Assembly: GCA_964541895.1 (NCBI GenBank)
Contig: CAZISM010000201.1
Location: 1-7,415 of the forward strand
Direction of reading: 5' to 3'
Length of the DNA stretch: 7,415 bases
DNA from: CAZISM01 sp964541895
GTDB lineage: Bacteria; Zhuqueibacterota; Zhuqueibacteria; Residuimicrobiales; Residuimicrobiaceae
Of this stretch, positions 1 through 5,884 are shown in pieces. The notes below the pieces were generated by a model. That model was not told the origin of the DNA. It saw only the letters and a program-made list of their open reading frames with translations, and made no database searches. The stretch's first letter is position 1. Each line of letters begins with the position of its first letter. Both the position numbers and the translations under genes were made by a program.

Positions 1-1863
1 ATGCTCGGTGCGCACGCCTATCTGATCGGCGCCATACCCGCCATCCTGTTCCTGGCCATCGTCATGATGCCGTTCTATTATATCTCGCGAACCCATTCGG
101 TGCCGGGCTATCTGAAATTGCGCTTTGGCGAAGGCGCACGCTCCGTGGCCGGCATCTCCTTTTCTTTTCTCACCGTCATGGTGAGCGGAGCCAGCATGTT
201 CGCCATGGCGAAAATTCTCAACCTGTTGCTGGGTTGGGATATGAACGTCAGCATCTGGATCTCTTCGGTAACCGTAGCTATTTATGTAACGCTGGGCGGC
301 TTGCTGTCTGCCGTTTTTAATGAAGTGCTGCAGTTTTTTCTCATCTGGTTGGGGTCGTTGCTGATACCGGTGCTGGGCATCATTCACGCCGGCGGCTGGA
401 ATAAAATGATGGCTGCGGTGCAGAAAAACGCCGCCATTATTCATCCGACCGTGCAAAACGCCGACTTTACCAGTTTGTGGCGCAACCTGGGCTCCTTCGA
501 CACCAATCCCATGGGCATCGACTGGTTCGGCATGGTGTTTGGGTTGGGATTGGCCGTGAGCTTTGGCTACTGGTGCACGGATTTTCTGCAAGTGCAGCGC
601 GTGATTGTGGCCAAGGATTTGCGGTCCGCGCAAAACGGCACCATCATCGGCGCCGTGTTAAAGATGCTGGTGCCGCTGATTGTCACCATACCCGGGCTGC
701 TGGGCCTGGCGGTTTTGACCAATGGCGACGGCTCGCCGCTGGTGCTGGTGCCGGAAAGCGATCCGCGCGCCGGCATCACCCACCACACCTTCAACGATGT
801 TATGCCGCTGTTGATGGGACAATATCTCGGGCCAGGGCTGTTGGGCCTGGGCGTAACGGCCATGATCGCCGGTTTCATGTCCGGCATGGCCGGCAACATC
901 AGCGCCTTTGCCACGGTGTGGACTTATGACGTCTACAAGCCGCTTATCAACAAGCGCGCCAGCGACAAGCACTATTTAAACATGGGCCGCTGGAGCTCTA
1001 TCATCGGCATATTGATTTCCATTGCCACCGCCTATGCGCTGTTCTTTTTTTCCAACATTCTCGAATATCTGCAGGTCCTGGTCTTTTTCTTCATCGTGCC
1101 GTTATTCGGAACGGTCATCCTTGGCATGCTGTGGAAGCGGGCTACGCCGGCAGGCGGATTTTGGGGATTTCTCATTGCGATTCTCGTTTCCATCAGCATG
1201 TGGGCCTATGTGCACACCTTTCCCGACGGCTATCGTCCCCAGCCCAAGGCCACGCTGAGTGAAGATGCGGTTGTTTCGCTGGACCGGACCATCGTGGATA
1301 AAACGGAACATATCCGAGGTATTGTCGTCGAATCCGGAACGGTGCGATTGGTTAATGTGCCGGCGCAGAGCAGTCGATTTACCGTGCAGAACGAAGAGCT
1401 GGCTTTGCCGGTGACGCTGGCTGAAAAAAGCGGCGCCGTGTCGGTGCAGATCCTGGCTCCGCAGGTTCAACTGGCGGACAGCAAAGAAATCAGCAAGTTT
1501 GGCGTCGAGGGTGTGCCGGTGGTGCTCAAGCCGGGTGTACAGGTCGAGTCCGAGACCGTTTCACACACTTTTGCGCCGGCGGCGTTTAATCCCGATCATG
1601 CCCGCGTCATCGCCCGCTCTGAAAAAGCCAAGCCCATGGCCATCAACATGTACAGCGGCTGGTGGTCACTGGTCGTGTGTCTGTTGGTCACATTCCTGGT
1701 CAGCATGTTCACTCGTCCCAAGCCAGAGTCGGAATTAAAGAACCTGGTGCTGGGGCTGACGCCGCTGCCGGATGAAGGACCGTGTCCGTGGTATCAGAAA
1801 CCGGTCGTCTGGGCCAGCGTGGTGGCCATGGCGTTGCTGGCGATCAACATTATTTTCTGGTGA
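1..1863 (+). CDS. Sodium:solute symporter (SSS family), 5'-truncated by the window
   Basis: Integral cytoplasmic-membrane transporter of the SSS family, which couples sodium entry to uptake of sugars or other small solutes. The 620 visible residues begin inside an early hydrophobic helix (residues about 7-28), so the ATG at base 1 is an internal Met and the first one or two helices, perhaps 60-80 residues, lie outside. Family marks: a GGL-SAVFNEVLQ stretch at 99-111; a WCTDFLQVQR segment at 191-200 followed by KDLRSAQ; and a helix at 288-316 with FMSGMAGN, SAFAT and TYDVYKP, corresponding to the TM8 region that supplies the Na2 sodium site in this family. Around 412-545 there is a hydrophilic, valine-rich insert of about 130 residues, unlike the short loops of classical members, then two more helices (about 552-571 and 600-619). 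The gene ends 7 bases before the next one, and the two are probably co-translated. The substrate cannot be read from sequence; sugar is a guess from the nearby GH92. Confidence 0.9.
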   Translation: MLGAHAYLIGAIPAILFLAIVMMPFYYISRTHSVPGYLKLRFGEGARSVAGISFSFLTVMVSGASMFAMAKILNLLLGWDMNVSIWISSVTVAIYVTLGGLLSAVFNEVLQFFLIWLGSLLIPVLGIIHAGGWNKMMAAVQKNAAIIHPTVQNADFTSLWRNLGSFDTNPMGIDWFGMVFGLGLAVSFGYWCTDFLQVQRVIVAKDLRSAQNGTIIGAVLKMLVPLIVTIPGLLGLAVLTNGDGSPLVLVPESDPRAGITHHTFNDVMPLLMGQYLGPGLLGLGVTAMIAGFMSGMAGNISAFATVWTYDVYKPLINKRASDKHYLNMGRWSSIIGILISIATAYALFFFSNILEYLQVLVFFFIVPLFGTVILGMLWKRATPAGGFWGFLIAILVSISMWAYVHTFPDGYRPQPKATLSEDAVVSLDRTIVDKTEHIRGIVVESGTVRLVNVPAQSSRFTVQNEELALPVTLAEKSGAVSVQILAPQVQLADSKEISKFGVEGVPVVLKPGVQVESETVSHTFAPAAFNPDHARVIARSEKAKPMAINMYSGWWSLVVCLLVTFLVSMFTRPKPESELKNLVLGLTPLPDEGPCPWYQKPVVWASVVAMALLAINIIFW

Positions 1864-1867
1864 GGTG
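1862..1867 (+). promoter_or_regulatory. Ribosome binding site overlapping the symporter stop codon
   Basis: GAGGTG begins inside the symporter TGA stop (1861-1863) and ends 3 bases before the ATG at 1871. The overlap suggests translational coupling and decides the start of the small gene: an earlier in-frame start at 1772 would lie deep inside the symporter gene and lacks such a site. Confidence 0.6.
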
Positions 1868-1870
1868 CAT

Positions 1871-2092
1871 ATGGAACATGAAATGCAAATACCGATCTGG
1901 TTTTTCATCGGCGTGATTCTGGCCGTATATGGATTGCTTATTTTCGCCACCGGCATTTATCATTTATTTGTGCCTGTGCCTGTGCCGGAGCAGGTCAAGC
2001 TCTACGGATTGCATGCCGATCTCTGGTGGGGGGTGTTGTTGCTGACATTGGGCTTGGTGTATGTGATGAAATACAAGCCGGCGAAAAAATAG
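1871..2092 (+). CDS. Small two-helix membrane protein, probable symporter partner
   Basis: A 73-residue protein with two predicted membrane helices, about 9-33 (FFIGVILAVYGLLIF core) and 50-67 (LWWGVLLLTLGLVYVM core). The linker contains a VPVPVP run and the tail is basic (KYKPAKK), so by the positive-inside rule both ends should face the cytoplasm and the linker the periplasm. The HADLWWG motif before helix 2 looks conserved-type. The start at 1871 is chosen for the GAGGTG site and the 7-base gap after the symporter stop. Small membrane proteins directly downstream of SSS genes are known in other branches, for example YhdT beside PanF and the DUF4212 small subunits, so an accessory role for the symporter is reasonable. 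This protein does not obviously match either family, and its function is inferred from position only. Confidence 0.75.
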   Translation: MEHEMQIPIWFFIGVILAVYGLLIFATGIYHLFVPVPVPEQVKLYGLHADLWWGVLLLTLGLVYVMKYKPAKK

Positions 2093-2103
2093 ATACACTG
2101 CTG

Positions 2104-2132
2104 CGGCCCGGATCGATTTTTAATCCGGGCCG
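2104..2132 (+). terminator. Intrinsic terminator of the symporter operon
   Basis: A perfect 10-bp stem, CGGCCCGGAT (2104-2113) with ATCCGGGCCG (2123-2132), encloses a 9-base loop and starts 11 bases after the stop codon of the small gene. The following TTGTGGTTTT is only a moderate U tract. Position and stem strength make termination of the + strand operon the best reading. Confidence 0.8.
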
Positions 2133-2180
2133 TTGTGGTTTTAGCGTATTCGACACTGCTTTTGGGAAAAAATACCAAAG

Positions 2181-2280
2181 AAACCGCGAATGCACGCGAA
2201 TTTGCATTGGCGTCCTTTCGTTGCATAATCATCTACGAAAAAAGGCCTTCACCACGAAATTCGTAAAATCCACGAAATGT
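2181..2280. repeat. Degenerate short CGCGAAT / CACGAAA direct repeats
   Basis: CCGCGAATG (2184-2192) is followed 10 bases on by ACGCGAATT (2194-2202), and AATGCA / TGCATT (2189-2194, 2203-2208) can pair. Further on, two CCACGAAAT copies lie near 2253 and 2271. From memory, runs of this kind (ACGCGAAT and CACGAAT at about 10-base spacing) are scattered through intergenic DNA of many environmental bacterial genomes. Nothing indicates that they are expressed. Confidence 0.4.
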
Positions 2281-2352
2281 CTCTCTTTGTTAGAGTCCAG
2301 CCTTCAAGCTGCTTTAAGCAGGCCGGAACGTCATGCCTCTGCTGACCCCGTC

Positions 2353-2457
2353 TTTGGAGTGCGCCAACCCTGTTGGCGCATCGTGTTGTGAATTGTGAAA
2401 AGCTGGACGGCATAAAAACCATGCCGTCCAGCAGCAACACGGTTGCTGCACTCCAAA
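2353..2457. repeat. 105-base cloverleaf-like palindromic element (three hairpins plus closing stem)
   Basis: TTTGGAGT (2353-2360) pairs with ACTCCAAA (2450-2457) as an 8-bp closing stem. Inside lie hairpin 1, GCGCCAAC / GTTGGCGC (2361-2368, 2372-2379, loop CCT); hairpin 2, GCTGGACGGCAT / ATGCCGTCCAGC (2402-2413, 2421-2432, 7-base loop); and hairpin 3, GCAGCAAC / GTTGCTGC (2431-2438, 2442-2449, loop ACG). Hairpins 2 and 3 share two bases. A 22-base single-stranded stretch separates hairpins 1 and 2. Read the other way, the outer 27 bases at each end form an inverted repeat matching at 22 of 27 positions, and four of the five mismatches fall in the hairpin stems where both sides change together. 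It resembles REP/BIME-like intergenic elements; a structured RNA or a miniature mobile element is also possible. It lies about 220 bases past the operon terminator. Confidence 0.75.
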
Positions 2458-2529
2458 TCTATGAGTCGCACGGTGACCCCGCGTCGACCGTCAAACATAT
2501 GCAGAGCCAGAATGGCACAGTCGTACTGG

Positions 2530-2668
2530 ATGCTCAAGATACGGACGCGCACACATACATCCTTCAGTGGCCAAAGGCGTCAATATCAAGTGGACACGGT
2601 TTAGGCTAAACGGGAAGCTGATGAGGAACAAAATGGCCATAAGTCATGCTAAGGCGTGTAGTGCAATG
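2530..2668. repeat. Diverged copy (A) of the 3119-3240 repeat
   Basis: Aligns by eye with the later copy over its whole length: ATACGGACGCGCACA, then ATCCTTCAG, GCCAAA, GACACGGTTT, GGCTAAACGGGA, GATGAGGAACAAAA, GTCATGCTAA and TGCAATG appear in the same order, with small indels between. In this copy the central hairpin is broken: its arms are GTGGCC and GGCGTC instead of AGCCGCC and GGCGGCT. This is an old copy that no longer folds like its relatives about 0.5 kb away. Confidence 0.75.
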
Positions 2669-2709
2669 TTTGAGCTGCAATTCGGATTATTTTCTGCAGG
2701 CAGCATTTG

Positions 2710-2812
2710 TTAGCTGATGGCCGCTGCAATCTGCTCCCGCAGCAGGCGCGCGAGCAATGAATGCTTTTGTTTGCTGTTCGACTGTGCGGCAAAAAACGCG
2801 AGTTTTAAAGTC
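2710..2812 (-). other. Possible C-terminal remnant of a lost gene
   Basis: On the - strand an open stretch of 33 codons, just after a TAG (2812-2814), ends with TAA at 2710-2712. Its last residues read SLLARLLREQIAAAIS, an amphipathic helical composition like real protein, and it has no start codon. Open runs of this length arise by chance, so it is a weak candidate for the tail of a decayed gene. Confidence 0.15.
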
Positions 2813-2829
2813 TATTCCCATTTTAAAAC
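2802..2829. repeat. AT-rich 8-bp inverted repeat
   Basis: GTTTTAAA (2802-2809) pairs perfectly with TTTAAAAC (2822-2829) across a 12-base loop. It lies 31 bases before the 14-bp hairpin at 2860. It could be a weak bidirectional terminator; no adjacent gene needs one. Confidence 0.4.
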
Positions 2830-2859
2830 CTTAGTAGCCCTGCGACAAAACAGTCACAA

Positions 2860-2894
2860 CCTTATTACCTTATTATTCCTATAAGGTAATAAGG
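2860..2894. repeat. Perfect 14-bp AT-rich hairpin built on CCTTATTA repeats
   Basis: CCTTATTACCTTAT (2860-2873) pairs with ATAAGGTAATAAGG (2881-2894) around the loop TATTCCT. The left arm starts with two tandem CCTTATTA units. No T tract follows on either strand, so ordinary intrinsic termination is unlikely. A protein-binding palindrome or the footprint of a small mobile element are alternatives. Confidence 0.7.
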
Positions 2895-2929
2895 CTATCC
2901 TTCTAGTGATCTATGGCTACCAAGTTCAC

Positions 2930-2945
2930 CCCGCGAATGCGCGGG
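2930..2945. repeat. Short GC hairpin CCCGCG-AATG-CGCGGG
   Basis: Six perfect base pairs (2930-2935 with 2940-2945) close a 4-base AATG loop. It is similar in size and loop to the GAAT-loop hairpin at 5859-5874, which hints at a shared small repeat family, though short hairpins like this can arise independently. Confidence 0.4.
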
Positions 2946-3007
2946 TTCTGAATCGCCGCTCCGTTTAGTATCTGAACTGCTCCGTGGTTAGCGCCGCGCG
3001 AGATCGC

Positions 3008-3164
3008 CGGTTGGCCGTTGGGATTTTTCTGCATGTTCGATATACGGACGCGCACAGATCCTTCAGCCGCCAAAAGCGGCGGCTTCGGTTGGCCGTTGGG
3101 ATTTTTCTGCATGTTCGATATACGGACGCGCACAGATCCTTCAGCCGCCAAAAGCGGCGGCTTC
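3008..3164. repeat. Two identical 78-bp tandem units
   Basis: Bases 3008-3085 and 3086-3163 are identical, and the match runs one base further (3164). Each unit starts CGGTTGGCCGTTGGG and ends in the GCCGCC / GGCGGC hairpin stem followed by TT. The junction therefore falls directly after a stem, as expected if replication slipped at the hairpin. Because 78 is a multiple of three, open frames on both strands run through both copies; the repetitive small ORFs they create (about 2903-3232) lack a convincing start and are not taken as genes. Perfect identity indicates a recent duplication. Confidence 0.9.
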
Positions 3165-3240
3165 AGGATGACACGGTTTTGGCTAAACGGGATGAGGAGG
3201 AACAAAAGGCTCTTGTCATGCTAAAGCGCTAGATGCAATG
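3119..3240. repeat. Interspersed palindromic repeat, intact copy (C)
   Basis: This copy contains the whole repeat whose older relative is at 2530-2668; its first third is shared with the tandem units. Its core folds as ATCCT (3136-3140), a TC/TC internal loop, AGCCGCC (3143-3149), loop AAAAGC, GGCGGCT (3156-3162) and AGGAT (3165-3169). On the - strand the core reads GTCATCCTGA...GAAGGATCT, which from memory resembles the GTCATCCTGAGCGAAGCGAAGGATCT-type repeat scattered in intergenic DNA of many phyla, here with a longer GC stem. A further TTGGCTAAAC (3179-3188) recurs at 3252-3261. Confidence 0.7.
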
Positions 3241-3403
3241 ATCGTGCTATGTTGGCTAAACTGGGCCAGAAAATATCATGCTGTGGCATGCGGAATGGGA
3301 TATTGGTCTGCTTTATTTCCGGCTGCAAAGGCGATTGGTCTCTTTTGCAGTGGAAACATAGTACCAGCACGATAAGGCCATATAGAAATTTTACGATACG
3401 CAT
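3221..3403 (-). other. Short lipoprotein-like ORF, likely a gene remnant
   Basis: A 60-codon frame from an ATG (3401-3403) begins MRIVKFLYGLIVLVLCFHC and continues KRDQSPLQPE: a basic start, a hydrophobic core and a Cys followed by a polar, proline-containing tether, the usual layout of a bacterial lipoprotein signal. The residue before either Cys is Leu or His, not the Gly/Ala/Ser that signal peptidase II needs, and the rest has no recognisable domain. The 3' end runs into the repeat. The upstream ribosome site is poor. The best reading is the 5' end of a lost lipoprotein gene, or chance. Confidence 0.2.
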
Positions 3404-3546
3404 ATAAACTGAAAATTCTCGCTGAAGGTTTATTCCGATACGACTGGCTCGGAAAAGGCTTGACCGTATGAAGTAGCATTTTTAGATGGTAGCTTCTGCC
3501 CCTTTCCATCCTCGATATGGAGATTGTTTACGGGATCGAATTCATT
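3404..3546. other. Gene-free stretch downstream of the GH92 gene
   Basis: No coding frame, RNA gene or clear hairpin with a T tract was seen here, so the GH92 transcript has no evident intrinsic terminator close to its stop codon. Confidence 0.4.
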
Positions 3547-5799
3547 CTATTCCACTCCCCAGTTTTTATTCGGTGCTGGGCCCATGGTATAAATCAACGT
3601 TCCACCCTTGACCAAATCCTGATGCATTAAATAACATTTGTTATACGGTTTGCCGTTCAGCAACGCAGATTGGATATAATGATTTTGCTCAGATAGACCT
3701 TGAGCCTTGATGGTGAAGGACTTGCCAGGATAAAATTTGCTGTCCAAATCAATCGTGGTTGTGGCAAAGATCGGGCTGCAGAGTTCATAGCGCGGAAATC
3801 CGGGACAGATCTGGTAGAGGCCCATAGCCGCCATCACATACCAGGAGGACATGGTGCCGCAATCGTCGTCCATTTCGGGCAAATAGCATTCCGGCACTGC
3901 TCGGTAAATCCGTCCCTGGTATGGGGTTTTATAAAAGCCGTGGCTGGCATACAGCTGGGTCATGGGTTGGGTCAGTATGTTGTGCACATACTCCTGCGTC
4001 AACCAGGGTGCACCGACGTGGTTGAACAGAAACGGCGCGTGCAGATCCTGTTCATTGTTATGATTGTACAGATTTTCCTGAAAAAAGGTCTGCAGTTCGC
4101 GCAGCGCTTTTTCCTTGCCGCCTAAAAGCTGTACCAGGCCAGGGATATCGTGGAGCACGAACCAGCGCCATTGCCACATGGTCGCTTCATAGACATAGGT
4201 CTCATCGATGACCTTTGGATCTGGAAAGGGGAGCCATTGGCCTTTTTCATCCCGCGCACTGAAAAAGCCGTTGGCAGGATTGTATACATTTCGATAGTTG
4301 TCGGCTCGACCTGAAAACAGCGCCGCGTCTTCCGGCTTGTTCAGCGCTTGCGCCATCTGGGCTACACACCAGTTGTCATAGCTGTTTTCCTGCGTGCGAT
4401 CCGGCCGTTTGGGCATGTAGCCAAGTTGCGCATATTGCTCGTAAATAACTTTTAGCGCCGAATCGCTCATGAGCGATTTGACGCCGGCAGCGGCGTTGCC
4501 GAATTCGGCACGCATCTCATAGGCGTCGCGCCTCATGCCGGCATAGGCTTGCTCGACGTCAAAATCGCGAATGCCTTTGCTGTAGGCATCAGCGATGATG
4601 CCGACCATGTGCTCGCGTCTCACCGTAGGCAGCGGCCAATGGGTTCCGCCTAGTTCGTAAATAGCGACGAACGAGCGTACAATATCCTGCAAGGTGGCCG
4701 GAGCTGTCAGTGATAATAAAGGATATTTGGTGCGAAACGTATCCCAAAGGGAATAGGAATCATAATAGGTGTATCCCTCAGCGGTATGAACCGCCCGGTC
4801 TGTTCCACGATAGCTTCGATCCGCATTAACCGCATTCACCGGCATGACACAGGAGCGATACAGCGAAGAATAAAAGAGCTGCTTGTACTCTTCGTTGCCT
4901 TCGACTTTGATTTTCCCGAGATACGCTTGCCAGCTCTTTTTTGCGTTAAGGCGGACGCGATCGAAATCCCAGTTCGGGATCTCCTCGTCGCGATTTTGCC
5001 GCGCCTGCTCGATGCCGACGGCGGAGAGGCCTATTTTGAAAAGGAGGGTGGCGTTGTCGGCTAAAGAAAAATAGAGACCGGCGCCGATGTTGGTCCCTGC
5101 TATCTGCTGCGTACCGGCTCCTGCCGCCGCATCGCCAAGCCATTCAACGCGCGCCATCGGCGCATTGAATTTTCCGCTGAAATAGATAGTATATGTTTCC
5201 AGACTGTGACACAAATGACCTGCGGTTACCATGCCCTCTATCTCATCGTCTCCGTGCACGGACAAAACCGCGGTATGGATCCGGGTAAAGCCGCGTCCCA
5301 GGTCAATCAGCATCATGGTGCTGTCGTTTTGCGAAAAATGATAGCGATGAAAGCCGGCGTGTTCGGTGACCGTCATTTCGCAGTCTATGCGGGAGGGCAG
5401 CAGAGTTGTTTTATAATAGCCGGGCTGCGCGGTTTCGCTCTGTTTGTCGTAGCGCGAGGCGTATTCAGCCGGCTGCAGTGACGCTTTTCCGTACATGGGC
5501 AATACGAGAATATTGCCGCCTGAGCCTTCGCAGCCTTCGCCGCCCAGGCGAATATGGCTGAATCCCATGATGCGCTCATCCAGATAGTTGTAACCTGTGT
5601 GAGCTTTATGGTCCAGCCCGCTGGGATAGGTGTCCGGGCTCAGCTTGACCATGCCAAACGGCACCACTGCGCCGGGAAACAATTGACCATGGTCTCCGGA
5701 GGTGCAGAAGAAGGGATTGACATAATCATAGGGTGTTTTCGATTCTTGCGCACATCCAGCAATAAGGAGAGCGATGACGACAGGCAGATGTTTTTTCAT
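3547..5799 (-). CDS. GH92 family alpha-mannosidase, lipoprotein
   Basis: Exo-acting alpha-mannosidase of glycoside hydrolase family 92, a calcium-dependent inverting family that removes alpha-linked mannose from high-mannose N-glycans and fungal mannans. The ATG at 5799 gives 750 residues starting MKKHLPVVIALLIAGC; a TTG two codons earlier is also open but less likely. The lipobox IAGC puts the lipidated Cys at 16, so the enzyme is membrane-anchored outside the cytoplasm. An N-terminal beta-sandwich (about 25-260; YVNPFF, FPGAVVPFGMVKLSPDT, GFSHIRLGG) precedes a helical catalytic domain. Marks there are SLWDTFR (350-356), HMVG and IADAYSKGI (397-410), NNEQDLHAPFLFNHVGAPW (581-599) whose Glu583 aligns with the family general acid, and DDDCGTMSSWYV (644-655) with the candidate base at Asp644/Asp646. 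The C-terminal GGTLIYTMGPAPN is typical. Length is normal and no key residue is missing. It follows the OPA transporter on the same strand by 152 bases. Exact linkage preference (1,2 / 1,3 / 1,4 / 1,6) is not predictable. Confidence 0.95.
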   Translation of the reverse strand: MKKHLPVVIALLIAGCAQESKTPYDYVNPFFCTSGDHGQLFPGAVVPFGMVKLSPDTYPSGLDHKAHTGYNYLDERIMGFSHIRLGGEGCEGSGGNILVLPMYGKASLQPAEYASRYDKQSETAQPGYYKTTLLPSRIDCEMTVTEHAGFHRYHFSQNDSTMMLIDLGRGFTRIHTAVLSVHGDDEIEGMVTAGHLCHSLETYTIYFSGKFNAPMARVEWLGDAAAGAGTQQIAGTNIGAGLYFSLADNATLLFKIGLSAVGIEQARQNRDEEIPNWDFDRVRLNAKKSWQAYLGKIKVEGNEEYKQLFYSSLYRSCVMPVNAVNADRSYRGTDRAVHTAEGYTYYDSYSLWDTFRTKYPLLSLTAPATLQDIVRSFVAIYELGGTHWPLPTVRREHMVGIIADAYSKGIRDFDVEQAYAGMRRDAYEMRAEFGNAAAGVKSLMSDSALKVIYEQYAQLGYMPKRPDRTQENSYDNWCVAQMAQALNKPEDAALFSGRADNYRNVYNPANGFFSARDEKGQWLPFPDPKVIDETYVYEATMWQWRWFVLHDIPGLVQLLGGKEKALRELQTFFQENLYNHNNEQDLHAPFLFNHVGAPWLTQEYVHNILTQPMTQLYASHGFYKTPYQGRIYRAVPECYLPEMDDDCGTMSSWYVMAAMGLYQICPGFPRYELCSPIFATTTIDLDSKFYPGKSFTIKAQGLSEQNHYIQSALLNGKPYNKCYLMHQDLVKGGTLIYTMGPAPNKNWGVE

Positions 5800-5840
5800 A
5801 TGCAACTCGTGCTTTAATTCACGGATTCACTGATAAATAA

Positions 5841-5855
5841 ACAACAGCTTGTTGT
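5841..5855. promoter_or_regulatory. Small inverted repeat upstream of the GH92 gene
   Basis: ACAACA-GCT-TGTTGT, 6-bp perfect arms, about 42 bases before the GH92 ATG on the - strand. The position suits an operator, but no regulator gene is in the window and no clear -10/-35 pair was found beside it. Confidence 0.25.
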
Positions 5856-5858
5856 ATC

Positions 5859-5874
5859 TCGGGCGAATGCCCGA
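5859..5874. repeat. GC hairpin TCGGGC-GAAT-GCCCGA
   Basis: Six perfect base pairs close a GAAT loop, 10 bases from the larger hairpin at 5885-5909. The two together resemble a paired REP-like unit placed between two co-directional genes. Confidence 0.5.
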
Positions 5875-5884
5875 TCGATGATTC

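Noticed and set aside
1..3. ATG at base 1 as the true symporter start
   Set aside because: The protein begins within a helix that family members place after one or two earlier helices, so the gene must continue upstream of the window.
2026..2391. 121-codon + strand frame
   Set aside because: It overlaps the small membrane protein gene out of frame and runs through its terminator hairpin and the intergenic repeats.
2353..2457. tRNA gene (cloverleaf shape)
   Set aside because: The closing stem is 8 bp, the middle stem is 12 bp, loops are 3 or 7 bases without D-loop or TTCGA-type T-loop sequence, and there is no plausible anticodon arm.
2353..2457. Integron attC site
   Set aside because: The arms end in CCAAC/GTTGG but do not fit RYYYAAC/GTTRRRY, the stem is divided into three separate hairpins, and no cassette gene or integrase is nearby.
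2343..2481. TGACCCCG copies (2343-2350 and 2474-2481) as target-site duplication of the cloverleaf element
   Set aside because: They are 2 and 16 bases away from the element ends, not adjacent on both sides, and 8-base matches occur by chance at this distance.
2903..3232. Small repetitive protein genes on either strand across the tandem units
   Set aside because: Frames stay open only because the unit is a multiple of three; starts are poor (TTG on the - strand), ribosome sites are lacking, and the sequence is a palindromic intergenic repeat.
3008..3240. CRISPR array
   Set aside because: The two 78-bp units are directly joined with no spacers, and no cas gene is present.
3547..5799. GH92 as a dedicated mannose-1-phosphate hydrolase
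   Set aside because: Glu583 is present at the general-acid position, which favours ordinary mannosidase chemistry.
3547..5805. TTG at 5805 as GH92 start
   Set aside because: It adds only Met-His before MKKHLP; the ATG at 5799 gives a standard lipoprotein signal peptide.
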